Positions 8,013 to 16,739 of a DNA stretch of 64,000 nucleotides are shown here, one piece after another. The position numbers and the translations under genes are program-made. The notes under the pieces were generated by a model. The model had not been told where the DNA came from. It saw only the letters and a program-made list of their open reading frames with translations, and did not search any database. Numbering within the stretch: position 1 is the stretch's first letter; each line of letters starts with the position of its first letter. The stretch is from Amycolatopsis pithecellobii (GTDB lineage Bacteria > Actinomycetota > Actinomycetes > Mycobacteriales > Pseudonocardiaceae): NCBI RefSeq assembly GCF_009707865.1, contig NZ_WMBA01000023.1:1-64000 (forward strand). Direction: 5' to 3'.

Positions 8013-9004
8013 TGGACACGCCCCTGCGCGCCAGCCGGGGCGGACAGCTTGTGGTGCCTGCCCTCTCGGCGCTGATGATCACACTACTGGCCGCCGGCTG
8101 GCTGCTCGCCGGGCATCTGGTCGACGGCGCACCCCCGCTGCTGGTCGCGGCGGGACGGACAGCCGCCAGTTTTGTGGTCATCACCGTCGTCGCGCTGCTG
8201 TACCCACGGTCGCGGTCCGAGGTCCGGGCCGCGACCGCCCGCGGCGGAAGTGTCGCGCTACTGGCCTTCCTCGGCTTCTTCGCGTACTACTCCGGAACAC
8301 TGCTCGGGACCGGCTTCATCGGAGCATCCCGGGTCGGCCTGATCGTGTCCTTGTTGCCCTGCATCACCTTTGTGATCGGAGTCGTCGCCTTTCGCGAGCC
8401 TTCCACGGGTCGCAAGGTCCTGGGCACGGTGCTGGCCGTGGTCGCGGCCCTCGGATACGCCCTGGCCGACGCCTCCGCGGGGAACGGCGCAGGCCCCGGA
8501 GTCGGCGGGAGCGCCCTGGTGAGCGGAGGGCTACTGGCACTCGGCGGCACCTTCACCTACGCGGTATACGGCTACGTCTACCGGCGGCGCATGGCGGACG
8601 TGTCCCCGGTTGCCGCTCTGCCCGCCATCACCGGGGCAGGCACCGTCATGCTGGGGCTGACAGTCGTCCTGTTCGTCCCGCTCGGCGGTGTCTCCCTGGC
8701 CGACTGGGGCGGCATTGCGACCCTCGGCGCGGTCCTGACCGCTCCGGTCTTCCTCATTTCGCACGAACTCATCCTGCGCAAAGGCCCGTTGTTCACCTCT
8801 GCCCTCGCACTCGTCGTCCCGTTCCTGGTGCGACTGGGAGAGTGGGCTCTGGGCCGGGAGGCCGCGCCCGGACCGCTCGTGCTCCTGTTGCTCCTGCTGT
8901 GCGCGGCAGGTGTGTGGCTCACCATCGGCGGTGCCCGCCCTGCCCAGCGCGCCGCGGTCGAGGCGGATCCGGATGAGACGCATACCGGGCAAGGGACCTC
9001 GTGA
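8012..9004 (+). CDS. DMT/EamA-family transporter (probable product exporter)
   Basis: About 330 residues with roughly ten hydrophobic segments in two EamA-like halves, for example 'LSALMITLLAAGWLL', 'VALLAFLGFFAYYSG' and, near the C-terminus, 'LLLLLLLCAAGVWL'. The ATG at 8012 overlaps the previous stop (TGATG); an in-frame ATG at 8006 is an alternative. Members export amino acids and small metabolites across the inner membrane. In this operon it occupies the place of BacE in the bacilysin cluster, so export of the cluster's product with self-resistance is the natural reading. Confidence 0.82.
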   Translation: MDTPLRASRGGQLVVPALSALMITLLAAGWLLAGHLVDGAPPLLVAAGRTAASFVVITVVALLYPRSRSEVRAATARGGSVALLAFLGFFAYYSGTLLGTGFIGASRVGLIVSLLPCITFVIGVVAFREPSTGRKVLGTVLAVVAALGYALADASAGNGAGPGVGGSALVSGGLLALGGTFTYAVYGYVYRRRMADVSPVAALPAITGAGTVMLGLTVVLFVPLGGVSLADWGGIATLGAVLTAPVFLISHELILRKGPLFTSALALVVPFLVRLGEWALGREAAPGPLVLLLLLLCAAGVWLTIGGARPAQRAAVEADPDETHTGQGTS

Positions 9005-10275
9005 TGACAACGCACCACCCCAGGCCGACCGTCGTACTGGTCTACCAGCGCATCTCACTTCCCTGGGTGTTCGAGAGTGCGGAACGGGCGGGGATCGATC
9101 TCGTGCTGATTCCCCGGCCCGACGAAGCGGTGTCCGAGGACCGGTTGCCGCCCGCCGTGGTGGACGTACTGCGGCTGGACATCGAAGCGGACCGGGCCGC
9201 CGCGCTGAATGTCTTGCGGCGACGGTACGAGCAGAACACCTTCCAGGGCATCGTCACTCTCTACGATCCCGCCGTCCCGTTCGTCGCCGAAGCCGCCGAA
9301 CTGCTCGGGCTGCCCGGTATCGGCCGCGACGTGGCACTGGGCGCGCAGGACAAGCGGGTCATGAGGGCGCGTCTGGCCGCGGCGGGCCTGAACGTGCCGG
9401 GTTTCGTCCGGCTGGACGACCCGGCCGACTGGGAGAAGGCGGCGAGCTTGGCCTTCCCCGTGGTGGTGAAGCCGGCACACGGTTTCTCCAGCCTCGGCGT
9501 CACCAAGGCGGAGTCCCCGCATAGCCTGAAGAGCGTCGTGGACCAGGTGTGGCAGACCTGCGCGAGCAAGCTCGGGCAGGTGGACGGCCTGGTGGTCGAG
9601 GAGTACCTGGACGGCCCCGAGTTCGCCGTCGAGTCCCTTGCGCACGGTGGTGACGTGCGGATGCTGACCATCGGCTACAAGGGCGACCCCCAAGGACCGC
9701 ACTTCGAAGAGGGTGTCTACCGCGCACCGGCCGCCTTGTCCGAGACCGTGCAGGACGACATCTGCCGCGAAGTGAAAGCCGCGCACCGCGCCCTCGGCAT
9801 CACGGATGGGCCCACCCACACGGAACTGCGACTGCGCGGTGGGGTGACGCCGTATCTGCTGGAAATCGGGGCCCGGATCGGGGGCTCCGGGGTGTCCCAG
9901 TACATCGCCTCCGGGGTGACCGGCATCGACTTCGCGGCGCAGGCACTGCGGATCGCCGCCGGGATCGCCACTGAACCCCTGGGCTCCGGCACGCTGCCGG
10001 CGCCGGTGGCGGCTGCGGCAAACTACATCGTCCCCTGCAACGGGTCCGGACGGATCATCGCGATTCACGGCCTGGACGAACTGCGTGCCGATCCCAGGGT
10101 CGATCATGTCGTGCAGATGCTCTTTCCCGGCGACATCGTGCGGCCCTATCCGGACTTCACCGGCTATCCGGCGTTCGTGCTGTCCCGGCACGCGAACATC
10201 GCCGAGGCCGAGGAATTCCACCAGTTCCTGGACCAGGCCATTCGCATCGACTACGGCCACGAGGAGCAGGCGTGA
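9004..10275 (+). CDS. ATP-grasp ligase (probable L-amino acid/dipeptide ligase, BacD-like role)
   Basis: 423 residues from the ATG at 9004 (overlapping the exporter stop; GTG at 9001 is alternative). The N-terminal Rossmann-like part is 'PTVVLVYQRISLPWV'. The ATP-grasp core has 'FPVVVKPAHGFSSLGV' around residue 155, 'VVEEYLDGPEFAVE', and the metal/ATP-site segment 'YLLEIGARIGGSG' in place of the usual ExNxRxGG. Such enzymes activate a carboxylate as acyl phosphate and couple it to an amine, as BacD does for Ala-anticapsin. The context (BacA-like gene, aminotransferase, exporter) supports a dipeptide or amide product. Confidence 0.85.
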   Translation: MTTHHPRPTVVLVYQRISLPWVFESAERAGIDLVLIPRPDEAVSEDRLPPAVVDVLRLDIEADRAAALNVLRRRYEQNTFQGIVTLYDPAVPFVAEAAELLGLPGIGRDVALGAQDKRVMRARLAAAGLNVPGFVRLDDPADWEKAASLAFPVVVKPAHGFSSLGVTKAESPHSLKSVVDQVWQTCASKLGQVDGLVVEEYLDGPEFAVESLAHGGDVRMLTIGYKGDPQGPHFEEGVYRAPAALSETVQDDICREVKAAHRALGITDGPTHTELRLRGGVTPYLLEIGARIGGSGVSQYIASGVTGIDFAAQALRIAAGIATEPLGSGTLPAPVAAAANYIVPCNGSGRIIAIHGLDELRADPRVDHVVQMLFPGDIVRPYPDFTGYPAFVLSRHANIAEAEEFHQFLDQAIRIDYGHEEQA

Positions 10276-11177
10276 TCTCCGTTCCGTTCGACGACCGTGA
10301 TGGCGTGATCTGGCTGGACGGAGCGTTTGTGCCGTGGCGCGACGCCCGCCTGCACGTGCTGTCCCATGGCCTGCACTACGGCGGCGGCATCTTCGAGGGC
10401 ATTCGCGTCTACGACGGCCGGCCGTTCAAGCCCGTCGAGCACTTCCAGCGCTTCCACGACTCGGCACGGGAACTGAATTTCCGCATCCCTTTCAGCGCCG
10501 CCGAACTGGACGGCGCCATGCGGGAGACCCTCCGGCAACAGGGCATCGCGGACGGGTACGTCAGGCCGGTGGCGTGGCGGGGCAGCGAGCAGATCAGCGT
10601 GTCCGGGGCGGGAACCTCCGTCCACGTCGCGATCGCCGCCTGGGAGTGGCCGCACGTATTCGCCGGCGACGCGCACAGCCGTGGTATCCGGCTGCACACG
10701 TCCCGATGGCGGCGTCCTTCTCCCGCCACCGCGCCGGTACAGGCGAAAGCGGCATCGCTGTACAACATCTGCACCCTCGCCCGCGACGAAGCAGAGGCAG
10801 CGGGCTGCGACGACGCCCTTCTTCTGGACTTTCGCGGATACCTGGCGGAGGCCACCGGAGCCAATCTGTTCCTGGTGATCGACGGAGCCCTGCACACGCC
10901 GACCGCGGACACCTTCCTCAACGGCATCACCCGGCAGACGGTCCTGTCCCTCGCCAAGGACCTGGGGATTTCCGCCCACGAACGGCACATCCAGCCCGGG
11001 GAACTGCGCCGTGCCGACGAGGTATTTCTCACCGGCACGGCCTACGAAGTGCAACCGGTGCGGGCCGCGGACGGTCATTCTTTTGAGATCGGCAGCGTCA
11101 CCACGATGTTGTCCAAGGCATACACCGATCTGACGCGTTCCGGTCAAGGCCACGGAGGGCCCCGCAGGCCAGGCTGA
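10272..11177 (+). CDS. Class IV aminotransferase (branched-chain aminotransferase-like)
   Basis: 301 residues from GTG 10272, overlapping the ligase stop (GTGA). Typical features are 'HGLHYGGGIFEGIRVY' in the N-terminal domain, the PLP Lys at residue 159 in 'VQAKAASLYN', and 'LAEATGANLFLV' matching the ExxxxNxF phosphate-binding turn. 'FLNGITRQTV' and 'EVFLTGTAYEVQPV' complete the fold type IV pattern. It would aminate the 2-oxo acid made in the cluster. It is the last gene of the operon and converges with the FAD monooxygenase, leaving a 16-bp gap. Confidence 0.9.
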   Translation: MISVPFDDRDGVIWLDGAFVPWRDARLHVLSHGLHYGGGIFEGIRVYDGRPFKPVEHFQRFHDSARELNFRIPFSAAELDGAMRETLRQQGIADGYVRPVAWRGSEQISVSGAGTSVHVAIAAWEWPHVFAGDAHSRGIRLHTSRWRRPSPATAPVQAKAASLYNICTLARDEAEAAGCDDALLLDFRGYLAEATGANLFLVIDGALHTPTADTFLNGITRQTVLSLAKDLGISAHERHIQPGELRRADEVFLTGTAYEVQPVRAADGHSFEIGSVTTMLSKAYTDLTRSGQGHGGPRRPG

Positions 11178-11193
11178 TCCGGACCGAGCTGTT

Positions 11194-12813
11194 TCACGTG
11201 TCCGCCGAACGCAGGCCGAGGACGGACTCGAGCAGCTGATCGGGCCGGTCGGGGAGGACGTCGCCGCGCCAGGCGATCACATGGTCTGCTCGCACGAGCA
11301 GGTGGCGCACCCCGACGTGCTCGCGGTAACCCGGCTGGGCCACGGCGAGCTCGGTCCACGGGATCCGGTGGAAATCCGCTGCCTTGCGCCATTCCTGGGG
11401 CACGGGAAGGCCATCCGTGGTGATGAGGGTCAGGCCCGGTCCGAGTTCGTCGTAGAGGGACGTGGTGGGGCCGAGCCAGACGTGCGGCAGCCGCATGCCC
11501 GGAGCTGACGACGGCCGGTAGACCGAGATCTCGGACGATGGGGCGGGGCCGTCGTCGGCGACGACGATCGGCGAGTCCGGGCAGCCCGTGCCGAGCACGA
11601 AGCCGAGCGTGGAGAACTCCTGCGTCTTCGTCCGCCGCACGGCAGCCGCGGCGTCCTGCCGGGCGATGCGGCCCGCCTCGCCCGGTTCGGTCAGGTGCGG
11701 GCTCGCGAGCTCGGGGGTGAGGACGGCCATGTTGGCCGTGGCCGCGGCTATCGCGCGCTGGGCGAACGGGCGGCGTTCGTGCTCGTAGGAGTCCAGCAGG
11801 CCGGCGCCGCCCCAGCCCTGCAAGGTCGCGGCGAGCTTCCAGCCCAGGTCGACGGCGTCGCCGATGCCCGTGTTGGCCCCGAAACCGCCCCACGGCGGGT
11901 TGAGGTGCGCCGCGTCGCCGGCCAGGAAGCACCGGCCGTGGCGGTACCGGTCGGCGACCAGCATCCGGGCGGTCCACGGATCGCGGGAACGGACCCGGAT
12001 CGGGGTGGCCGCACCGGTCATGGCGCGCAGCGTCGCGGTCACCCACTGCTCCGGCGCGTCATCGGGGGCATCGATGAGGATCGCCCACCAGGTGTCCGCG
12101 GTGTCGAGGCGGCCCAGCAGGCCACCCGCACCGGCGCCGAGCACCCAATACTGGACGGCCTCACCGTGGTCGTGGGCCGCCGCGAGGCCCGGGGCTTCGA
12201 AGATCACCTGCAGGTTGCGGACGGCGTGACTCGTGCCGCTCAGTGCGATCCCGAGGCCGCGCCGGACGGTGCTCCGCCCGCCGTCGGCGGCGGCGAGATA
12301 GCGGGCACGCACGTTACGGGTCGTGCCGTCGGCGCCGACGACGGTCGCGGTGACCGACTCGTCGTCCTGCACCACGTCCTCCACCCGGCCGCCCCACCCG
12401 GCCGTTACCGAGGGGCGTGTGGGGAGGGTCGCCCGCAGAGCCTGCTCGAGCCGGTACTGCGCGGTCCACTGGCCGGGCTCGGGCAGTTCGGGGCGCCGGC
12501 GGTCGGTCAGCGCGAAGACCTCGTCGAACCGGACGATCTCGGTGCCGGTGAGGCTTGTGCAGAACACGGTGCGGTCCGACCAGCCCGCCGGGAACGGCGA
12601 GTGAGCGCGAACCGCATCGGCGACGCCGAGGCGGCGGAAGTGTTCCATCGATCGCGGGTTGACCTGTTTGCACCGGGGCGACGACTCGTCCGGGGCATAC
12701 CCCGGCTCGATCAGAACGACGTCGACACCGCGGGAGCCGAGCTCGTGGGCGAGGGTGAGCCCCACCGGGCCGCCACCCACGACGAGCACGTCGGTGTCCA
12801 CGGCTCGGTTCAT
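11194..12813 (-). CDS. FAD-dependent aromatic hydroxylase-type monooxygenase
   Basis: 539 residues. It has the dinucleotide motif 'VLVVGGGPVGLTLAHEL' at the N-terminus, 'YLAAADGGRSTVRRGLG' (DG motif) and 'GRCFLAGDAAHLNPPWGGFGANTGI' (GD motif). A C-terminal thioredoxin-like region follows. This is a class A flavoprotein hydroxylase for phenolic or similar rings using NAD(P)H and O2. Its ATG overlaps the end of the MHS transporter gene (ATGA) and it is the last gene of the TetR-faced operon. It is clearly related to the monooxygenase at 34637-36295 (shared 'NxRSMExFRRLGVAD'). Confidence 0.9.
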   Translation of the reverse strand: MNRAVDTDVLVVGGGPVGLTLAHELGSRGVDVVLIEPGYAPDESSPRCKQVNPRSMEHFRRLGVADAVRAHSPFPAGWSDRTVFCTSLTGTEIVRFDEVFALTDRRRPELPEPGQWTAQYRLEQALRATLPTRPSVTAGWGGRVEDVVQDDESVTATVVGADGTTRNVRARYLAAADGGRSTVRRGLGIALSGTSHAVRNLQVIFEAPGLAAAHDHGEAVQYWVLGAGAGGLLGRLDTADTWWAILIDAPDDAPEQWVTATLRAMTGAATPIRVRSRDPWTARMLVADRYRHGRCFLAGDAAHLNPPWGGFGANTGIGDAVDLGWKLAATLQGWGGAGLLDSYEHERRPFAQRAIAAATANMAVLTPELASPHLTEPGEAGRIARQDAAAAVRRTKTQEFSTLGFVLGTGCPDSPIVVADDGPAPSSEISVYRPSSAPGMRLPHVWLGPTTSLYDELGPGLTLITTDGLPVPQEWRKAADFHRIPWTELAVAQPGYREHVGVRHLLVRADHVIAWRGDVLPDRPDQLLESVLGLRSADT

Positions 12814-14192
12814 GGTGTGCCGTCCTTCTGTGCGCCTCTGGCGGGCACGTCAGAGAGGTCGATGCCACGCGTCTCGCGGCTGAAGTACATGACGATCGCG
12901 CCGAGCACAGCCATCACCGACGCGTAGATCAGGAACAGGCTGGAGTTCCCGGCTCGGTCGAGCGACGTCCACAGGTACGGGGTCAACCCGCCGAAGACGA
13001 TCGCGGCGAAGGCGTACGGGATGCCGATCCCGATGCCGCGGATGCCGGTCGGGAGCAGCTCCGCGAGCACCGCGGGGGTGACCGACGCGACGAGCGCGAA
13101 GACGAGCAGGGCGATCGCCTTGGCGAGGGCGAACTGCCACACCGAGCCACCTCGCGACAGCGCTTCGAGGGGGAACGACAGCGCGGCGACACCGATGGCG
13201 AACAGGTAGAAGTTCGGTTTGCGGCCGATCCGGTCCGACAAGGCACCACAGACAGGAAGGAAAAGCACGAAGGCCAGGTCGGACAATGCGCTGCCCAGAT
13301 ACGTCGCGGAGGGGTCGAGGTGCAGGACGCTGATGGCCCAGGCGGGGCGGGCGACCGACCACGAATAGAAGAACACGGTTCCGGCGCCCATCAACAGGAA
13401 GACCTTGCCGACCGCGACACGGTGCTGCCACAGGCCCCTGAACAACGACGGCCGGCCGTTCCGCGCGGCGGTGGCGCGGGTCTGCTGGGTGAACGCCGCG
13501 GTTTCCTCCAGCCCGCGCCGCAGGATCAAGGTGAGCAGACCGATCAGGGACCCCAGGACGAACGGGAGACGCCAGCCCCACGCCGCCATCTGGGCGTTGC
13601 TGAGCAGCGAGGTCAGCCCGGCGCCGATGAGCGAGGCGACCAGCGACGCGCCGACCCCGAAGCAGAGGATCGAACTGGCCCACAGGGCTCTGCGATTATC
13701 CGGGGCGGCTTCGGAGATATAGGTGTAGGCGGCGCCGGCCTCGCCGGTGTGGGCCACGCTCTGGAGTGTCCTGGCCAGCAGCAGGATGACCGGCGCCAGG
13801 ATGCCCACGGTCGAGTAGGCCGGTACCACGGCGATCAGGAGCGTGCCGAAGCTCGCACACCCCACGGACCACAGCAGCGAGACCCGTCGCCCCTTCCGGT
13901 CAGCGAGCCAGCCGAAGAACCAGCCGCCGAACGGCCGGATCGCGAACCCGGCACCGAACACCACGAACGCCGCCAGCAGAGCCGCCGCCGGGTCGACCGC
14001 GGAAAAGACCTGGCGCGCGAAGAACGGGGCGAAAATGCTGTAGAGGCCGAACTCGAACCACTCGATGAACGTGCCCAGACCGATACCCAGCAGCGTTCGC
14101 AGCCGGCCTGCCTGGCGACCCGCCGGCCGGTCGCCCGAGGTTTCTGCGGATTCGACATGGGTGGGAAAGGATTCAGCTGGTGTCGTCGGCAT
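12810..14192 (-). CDS. MFS transporter, metabolite:H+ symporter (MHS) type
   Basis: 460 residues with about 12 membrane segments. The first helix 'GIGLGTFIEWFEFGLYSIFAPFF' and 'ADRKGRRVSLLW' between helices 2 and 3 are characteristic of the MHS subfamily (shikimate, proline/betaine, dicarboxylate and aromatic-acid importers). A second MFS loop motif, 'GALSDRIGRKPNFY', opens the other half. The gene is embedded between oxygenases and is coupled to the FAD monooxygenase, so it probably imports the aromatic or alicyclic acid that the operon oxidises. Confidence 0.9.
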   Translation of the reverse strand: MPTTPAESFPTHVESAETSGDRPAGRQAGRLRTLLGIGLGTFIEWFEFGLYSIFAPFFARQVFSAVDPAAALLAAFVVFGAGFAIRPFGGWFFGWLADRKGRRVSLLWSVGCASFGTLLIAVVPAYSTVGILAPVILLLARTLQSVAHTGEAGAAYTYISEAAPDNRRALWASSILCFGVGASLVASLIGAGLTSLLSNAQMAAWGWRLPFVLGSLIGLLTLILRRGLEETAAFTQQTRATAARNGRPSLFRGLWQHRVAVGKVFLLMGAGTVFFYSWSVARPAWAISVLHLDPSATYLGSALSDLAFVLFLPVCGALSDRIGRKPNFYLFAIGVAALSFPLEALSRGGSVWQFALAKAIALLVFALVASVTPAVLAELLPTGIRGIGIGIPYAFAAIVFGGLTPYLWTSLDRAGNSSLFLIYASVMAVLGAIVMYFSRETRGIDLSDVPARGAQKDGTP

Positions 14193-14260
14193 CGTCGCTC
14201 CTTTGCGAGGTGAGCCTGGTTGCTTGGTTGGCCGCGGTCACCCAGACCCGGCAGTCCGGG

Positions 14261-15466
14261 TCAGACTTTCGCGATCTGGTCGTCGCGGTTGAGCAAGGCC
14301 TTCCCGTAGATCTCGAAGTTGACCTGGGGCACGACGATGCCGTGCCGCGCCGCGACAGCGGAGTCACGCCAGATCCGCTGTAGCGGATTGGCGTCGGCGA
14401 AGCTGGCGGCACCGTGGGCGGAGAGCAGGACATCGATTGCGTGCGTGATGTTCTTGAGCACCAGGCCGGTGTCGGCGCGCACCCGTGCCCGGATCAGCGG
14501 GTCCGGGTAGCTGCCGTTGCGGGCGGCGTTATCCACGTCGTCGCAGGCGCGGTGAGCGTGCAGGTGTGCCGAATCGATGAGCAGGGCCGCCTCGGCCAGC
14601 TGCAGCTGGAAGGACACGGACTCGGCCTGCGTGGCGTAGCTGGTGTAGGAGACCTTTTTCGTCGCGGCCTTCTCGGTGACGATCCGCAGCGCCGCGCGGC
14701 CGAGGCCGAGCTGCGGGCCGGCCAGCACCAGCGCCATGACCGGCATATACGCCGCGCGGTAGAGCGCTTCATCGGTGTGCTCGGTCGCATAGCGGCCCTC
14801 GATCGCCGCCTGCACCCGCAGGATCCGGTGGTCGGGGACGAACACATCGGTGGCGACCAAGCAGTTCGAGCCCGACGCCTTCATCCCGGCGACGAACCAG
14901 GTGTCTTCCAGTTCCAGATCGGTGCGCGGGATGAGCGCCACGGCCTGCTCGCGCTCGTCCGTGTCCGTCTCGACCATGATGCCGAGGCCCGCCCAGTCGG
15001 CGTGCCAGGAGCCGGAGTTGTAGTACCAGCGCCCGGTGACCCGGTACCCGCCGTCGACCCTGACCGAAGTCGACGTGGGAGCCAGCACGCCGGAGACCTT
15101 CGCGCCGGGATTCTCGCCCCACACGTCGTGCTGTGCCTGCTCGGGGAACAACCCGACCATCCAGGCGCAGACGTTGAGCAGTGTCACCGCCCACGCGGTC
15201 CCGCCGTCGCTCTCCCCCACCGCGGCCGATACGTCCAGCAACGTGCGTATCGACGTCTCGTACCCGCCGTATCGCTTCGGCTGCGCGATCTTGAAGACCC
15301 CGGCGTCCGTCAGCGCGGTGATGCTCGCCTCGACCACGCGCCGATCCGCCTCACCTTGCGCGGAATTGCGGGCCAGCAACGGTTGCAGCTCGCGAACACG
15401 GGCGAGGATCTCGTCCGGGGCCGGAATCTCGCTGCCGGCGTTTCGTCGCGCTACCACACTGGTCAT
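14261..15466 (-). CDS. Group-D flavin monooxygenase, acyl-CoA dehydrogenase fold (HsaA-like)
   Basis: 401 residues from ATG 15466 with GAGG about 10 bases upstream; longer readings back to 16462 run antisense to the neighbour and are rejected. The protein has the acyl-CoA-dehydrogenase fold: helical N-terminal part with 'KRYGGYETSIRTLLDVSAAV', a beta domain with 'YRVTGRWYYNSGSWHADWAG', and a C-terminal helical bundle ending 'PQVNFEIYGKALL'. Such proteins take reduced FMN/FAD from a partner reductase and hydroxylate rings. It is a close paralogue of the next gene upstream, and the shared reductase lies at 16740. Confidence 0.88.
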   Translation of the reverse strand: MTSVVARRNAGSEIPAPDEILARVRELQPLLARNSAQGEADRRVVEASITALTDAGVFKIAQPKRYGGYETSIRTLLDVSAAVGESDGGTAWAVTLLNVCAWMVGLFPEQAQHDVWGENPGAKVSGVLAPTSTSVRVDGGYRVTGRWYYNSGSWHADWAGLGIMVETDTDEREQAVALIPRTDLELEDTWFVAGMKASGSNCLVATDVFVPDHRILRVQAAIEGRYATEHTDEALYRAAYMPVMALVLAGPQLGLGRAALRIVTEKAATKKVSYTSYATQAESVSFQLQLAEAALLIDSAHLHAHRACDDVDNAARNGSYPDPLIRARVRADTGLVLKNITHAIDVLLSAHGAASFADANPLQRIWRDSAVAARHGIVVPQVNFEIYGKALLNRDDQIAKV

Positions 15467-15516
15467 TGATCGATACCTCATCTTTCGCATTGGGCATTGC
15501 AGAACAGGAAGATGGC

Positions 15517-16725
15517 TCAGATGAATGGGACGACCTGCTCGTCGACTCCGAGCAGCTGTTTTCCGTAGACCTCGTAGCCGACAGCCGGGGTCAGCAGCGC
15601 GTGGTGCGCGGCAACGCTGGAATCCCGCCAGATCCGCTGGAGCGGGTTCCGGTCGGCGTAACTCCCCGCGCCGTAGGCGTCGATCAGGTGCGTGATCGCA
15701 TCGCGGACGAGCTCGACGACCCATCCGCATTCGGCCCGCACACGACTGCGCGCCACCGGGTCCGGGTAGGTCCCCGCCACGGCCGCACCGTCGATGTCCG
15801 CCGCCGAGCGATAGGCGTGCAGGTGCGCCGAGTCGATCAGCAACGACGCGCGGGCGATCTGCGTCTGGAAGACCGCCGAGTCCCGCTCGGCCGCGTAGGT
15901 GGTCAACGAAATCGCCCGCGTGGCCGCCTGCGCGGTGACCCGGCGCAGCGCATCGCGGGCCAGCCCCAGCTGCGGCCCGACAAGCACGAGCACCAGCAAC
16001 GGGTTCCAGGCCGAACGGTACAACGGCTCGTCCGCGACGAGCTCGTTCTCGTGCCGGCCTTCGGCCGCGGCGATCGTGGCGATGACCCGGTGTCCGGGAA
16101 CGAACAGGTCCTGGGCGATGACCGCATTGCTGCCGGTCCCCCGCATGCCGGCGACGAACCAGGTGTCCTCGATCTCGATCTCGCTCGCGGGCACGATGAA
16201 GATGTTGTGCCCGATGACCGTTCCGTCCTCGTCGATGCGCGGTGCCCCGAGCAGACTCCACTCCGAGTGCAGCGCACCCGAGTTGTAGTACCACTTGCCG
16301 CTGACCCGGATCCCGCCCTGGGCCGGCCGGGCCTCGGCGGTCGGAGACCCCAGCACACCGGTCACCTTCGCGTCGGGATTCGTGCCCCACACCTCGTCCT
16401 GCGCCCGGGTGGAAAAGAGGCCGGCACTCCAGCAGGCCACGTTGATCAGCGTCACCACCCACGCGGTCGAGCCGTCGTATTCCGCGACGGCCGACGACAC
16501 GTCGAGCATGGTCTTCGCCGAGGTCTCGTATCCTCCGTAGCGACGCGGGGTGCCGAGCCGGAACAGCCCGGCGTCGGTGAGGGCGCGGATCGACTCCTCG
16601 GGTATTCGCCGGGTCCGTTCCGCCTCCGCCGCGTTCGCGCGGATGATCTCGCCGATGCCGTGCACCCGCCGGACGAGCTCGTCGTCCGTCGGACGATCGG
16701 CCGGCTTCGCTATTGCGTGGACCAT
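15517..16725 (-). CDS. Group-D flavin monooxygenase, acyl-CoA dehydrogenase fold (paralogue)
   Basis: 402 residues. The plan is the same as the neighbour at 14261: 'RRYGGYETSAKTMLDVSSAVAEYDGSTAW', 'VSGKWYYNSGALHSEW', 'FVAGMRGTGSNAV' and a C-terminus 'VGYEVYGKQLL'. The two copies share long identical stretches and lie in tandem, so they come from a duplication. They may act on successive intermediates, on different substrates, or as a hetero-oligomer. It is 14 bp downstream of the flavin reductase gene, giving a two-component system. Confidence 0.88.
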   Translation of the reverse strand: MVHAIAKPADRPTDDELVRRVHGIGEIIRANAAEAERTRRIPEESIRALTDAGLFRLGTPRRYGGYETSAKTMLDVSSAVAEYDGSTAWVVTLINVACWSAGLFSTRAQDEVWGTNPDAKVTGVLGSPTAEARPAQGGIRVSGKWYYNSGALHSEWSLLGAPRIDEDGTVIGHNIFIVPASEIEIEDTWFVAGMRGTGSNAVIAQDLFVPGHRVIATIAAAEGRHENELVADEPLYRSAWNPLLVLVLVGPQLGLARDALRRVTAQAATRAISLTTYAAERDSAVFQTQIARASLLIDSAHLHAYRSAADIDGAAVAGTYPDPVARSRVRAECGWVVELVRDAITHLIDAYGAGSYADRNPLQRIWRDSSVAAHHALLTPAVGYEVYGKQLLGVDEQVVPFI

Positions 16726-16739
16726 TGAGAGACCTCCGT

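Noticed and set aside
14261-16462. Reading the 14261 monooxygenase as a 733-residue protein
   Set aside because: The extra N-terminal part is the neighbouring paralogue read in the wrong frame. The ATG at 15466 has a ribosome site and matches the paralogue's length.
14261-16725. Calling the two paralogues true acyl-CoA dehydrogenases
   Set aside because: The adjacent flavin reductase and the sequence pattern fit flavin-dependent monooxygenases of the same fold better.
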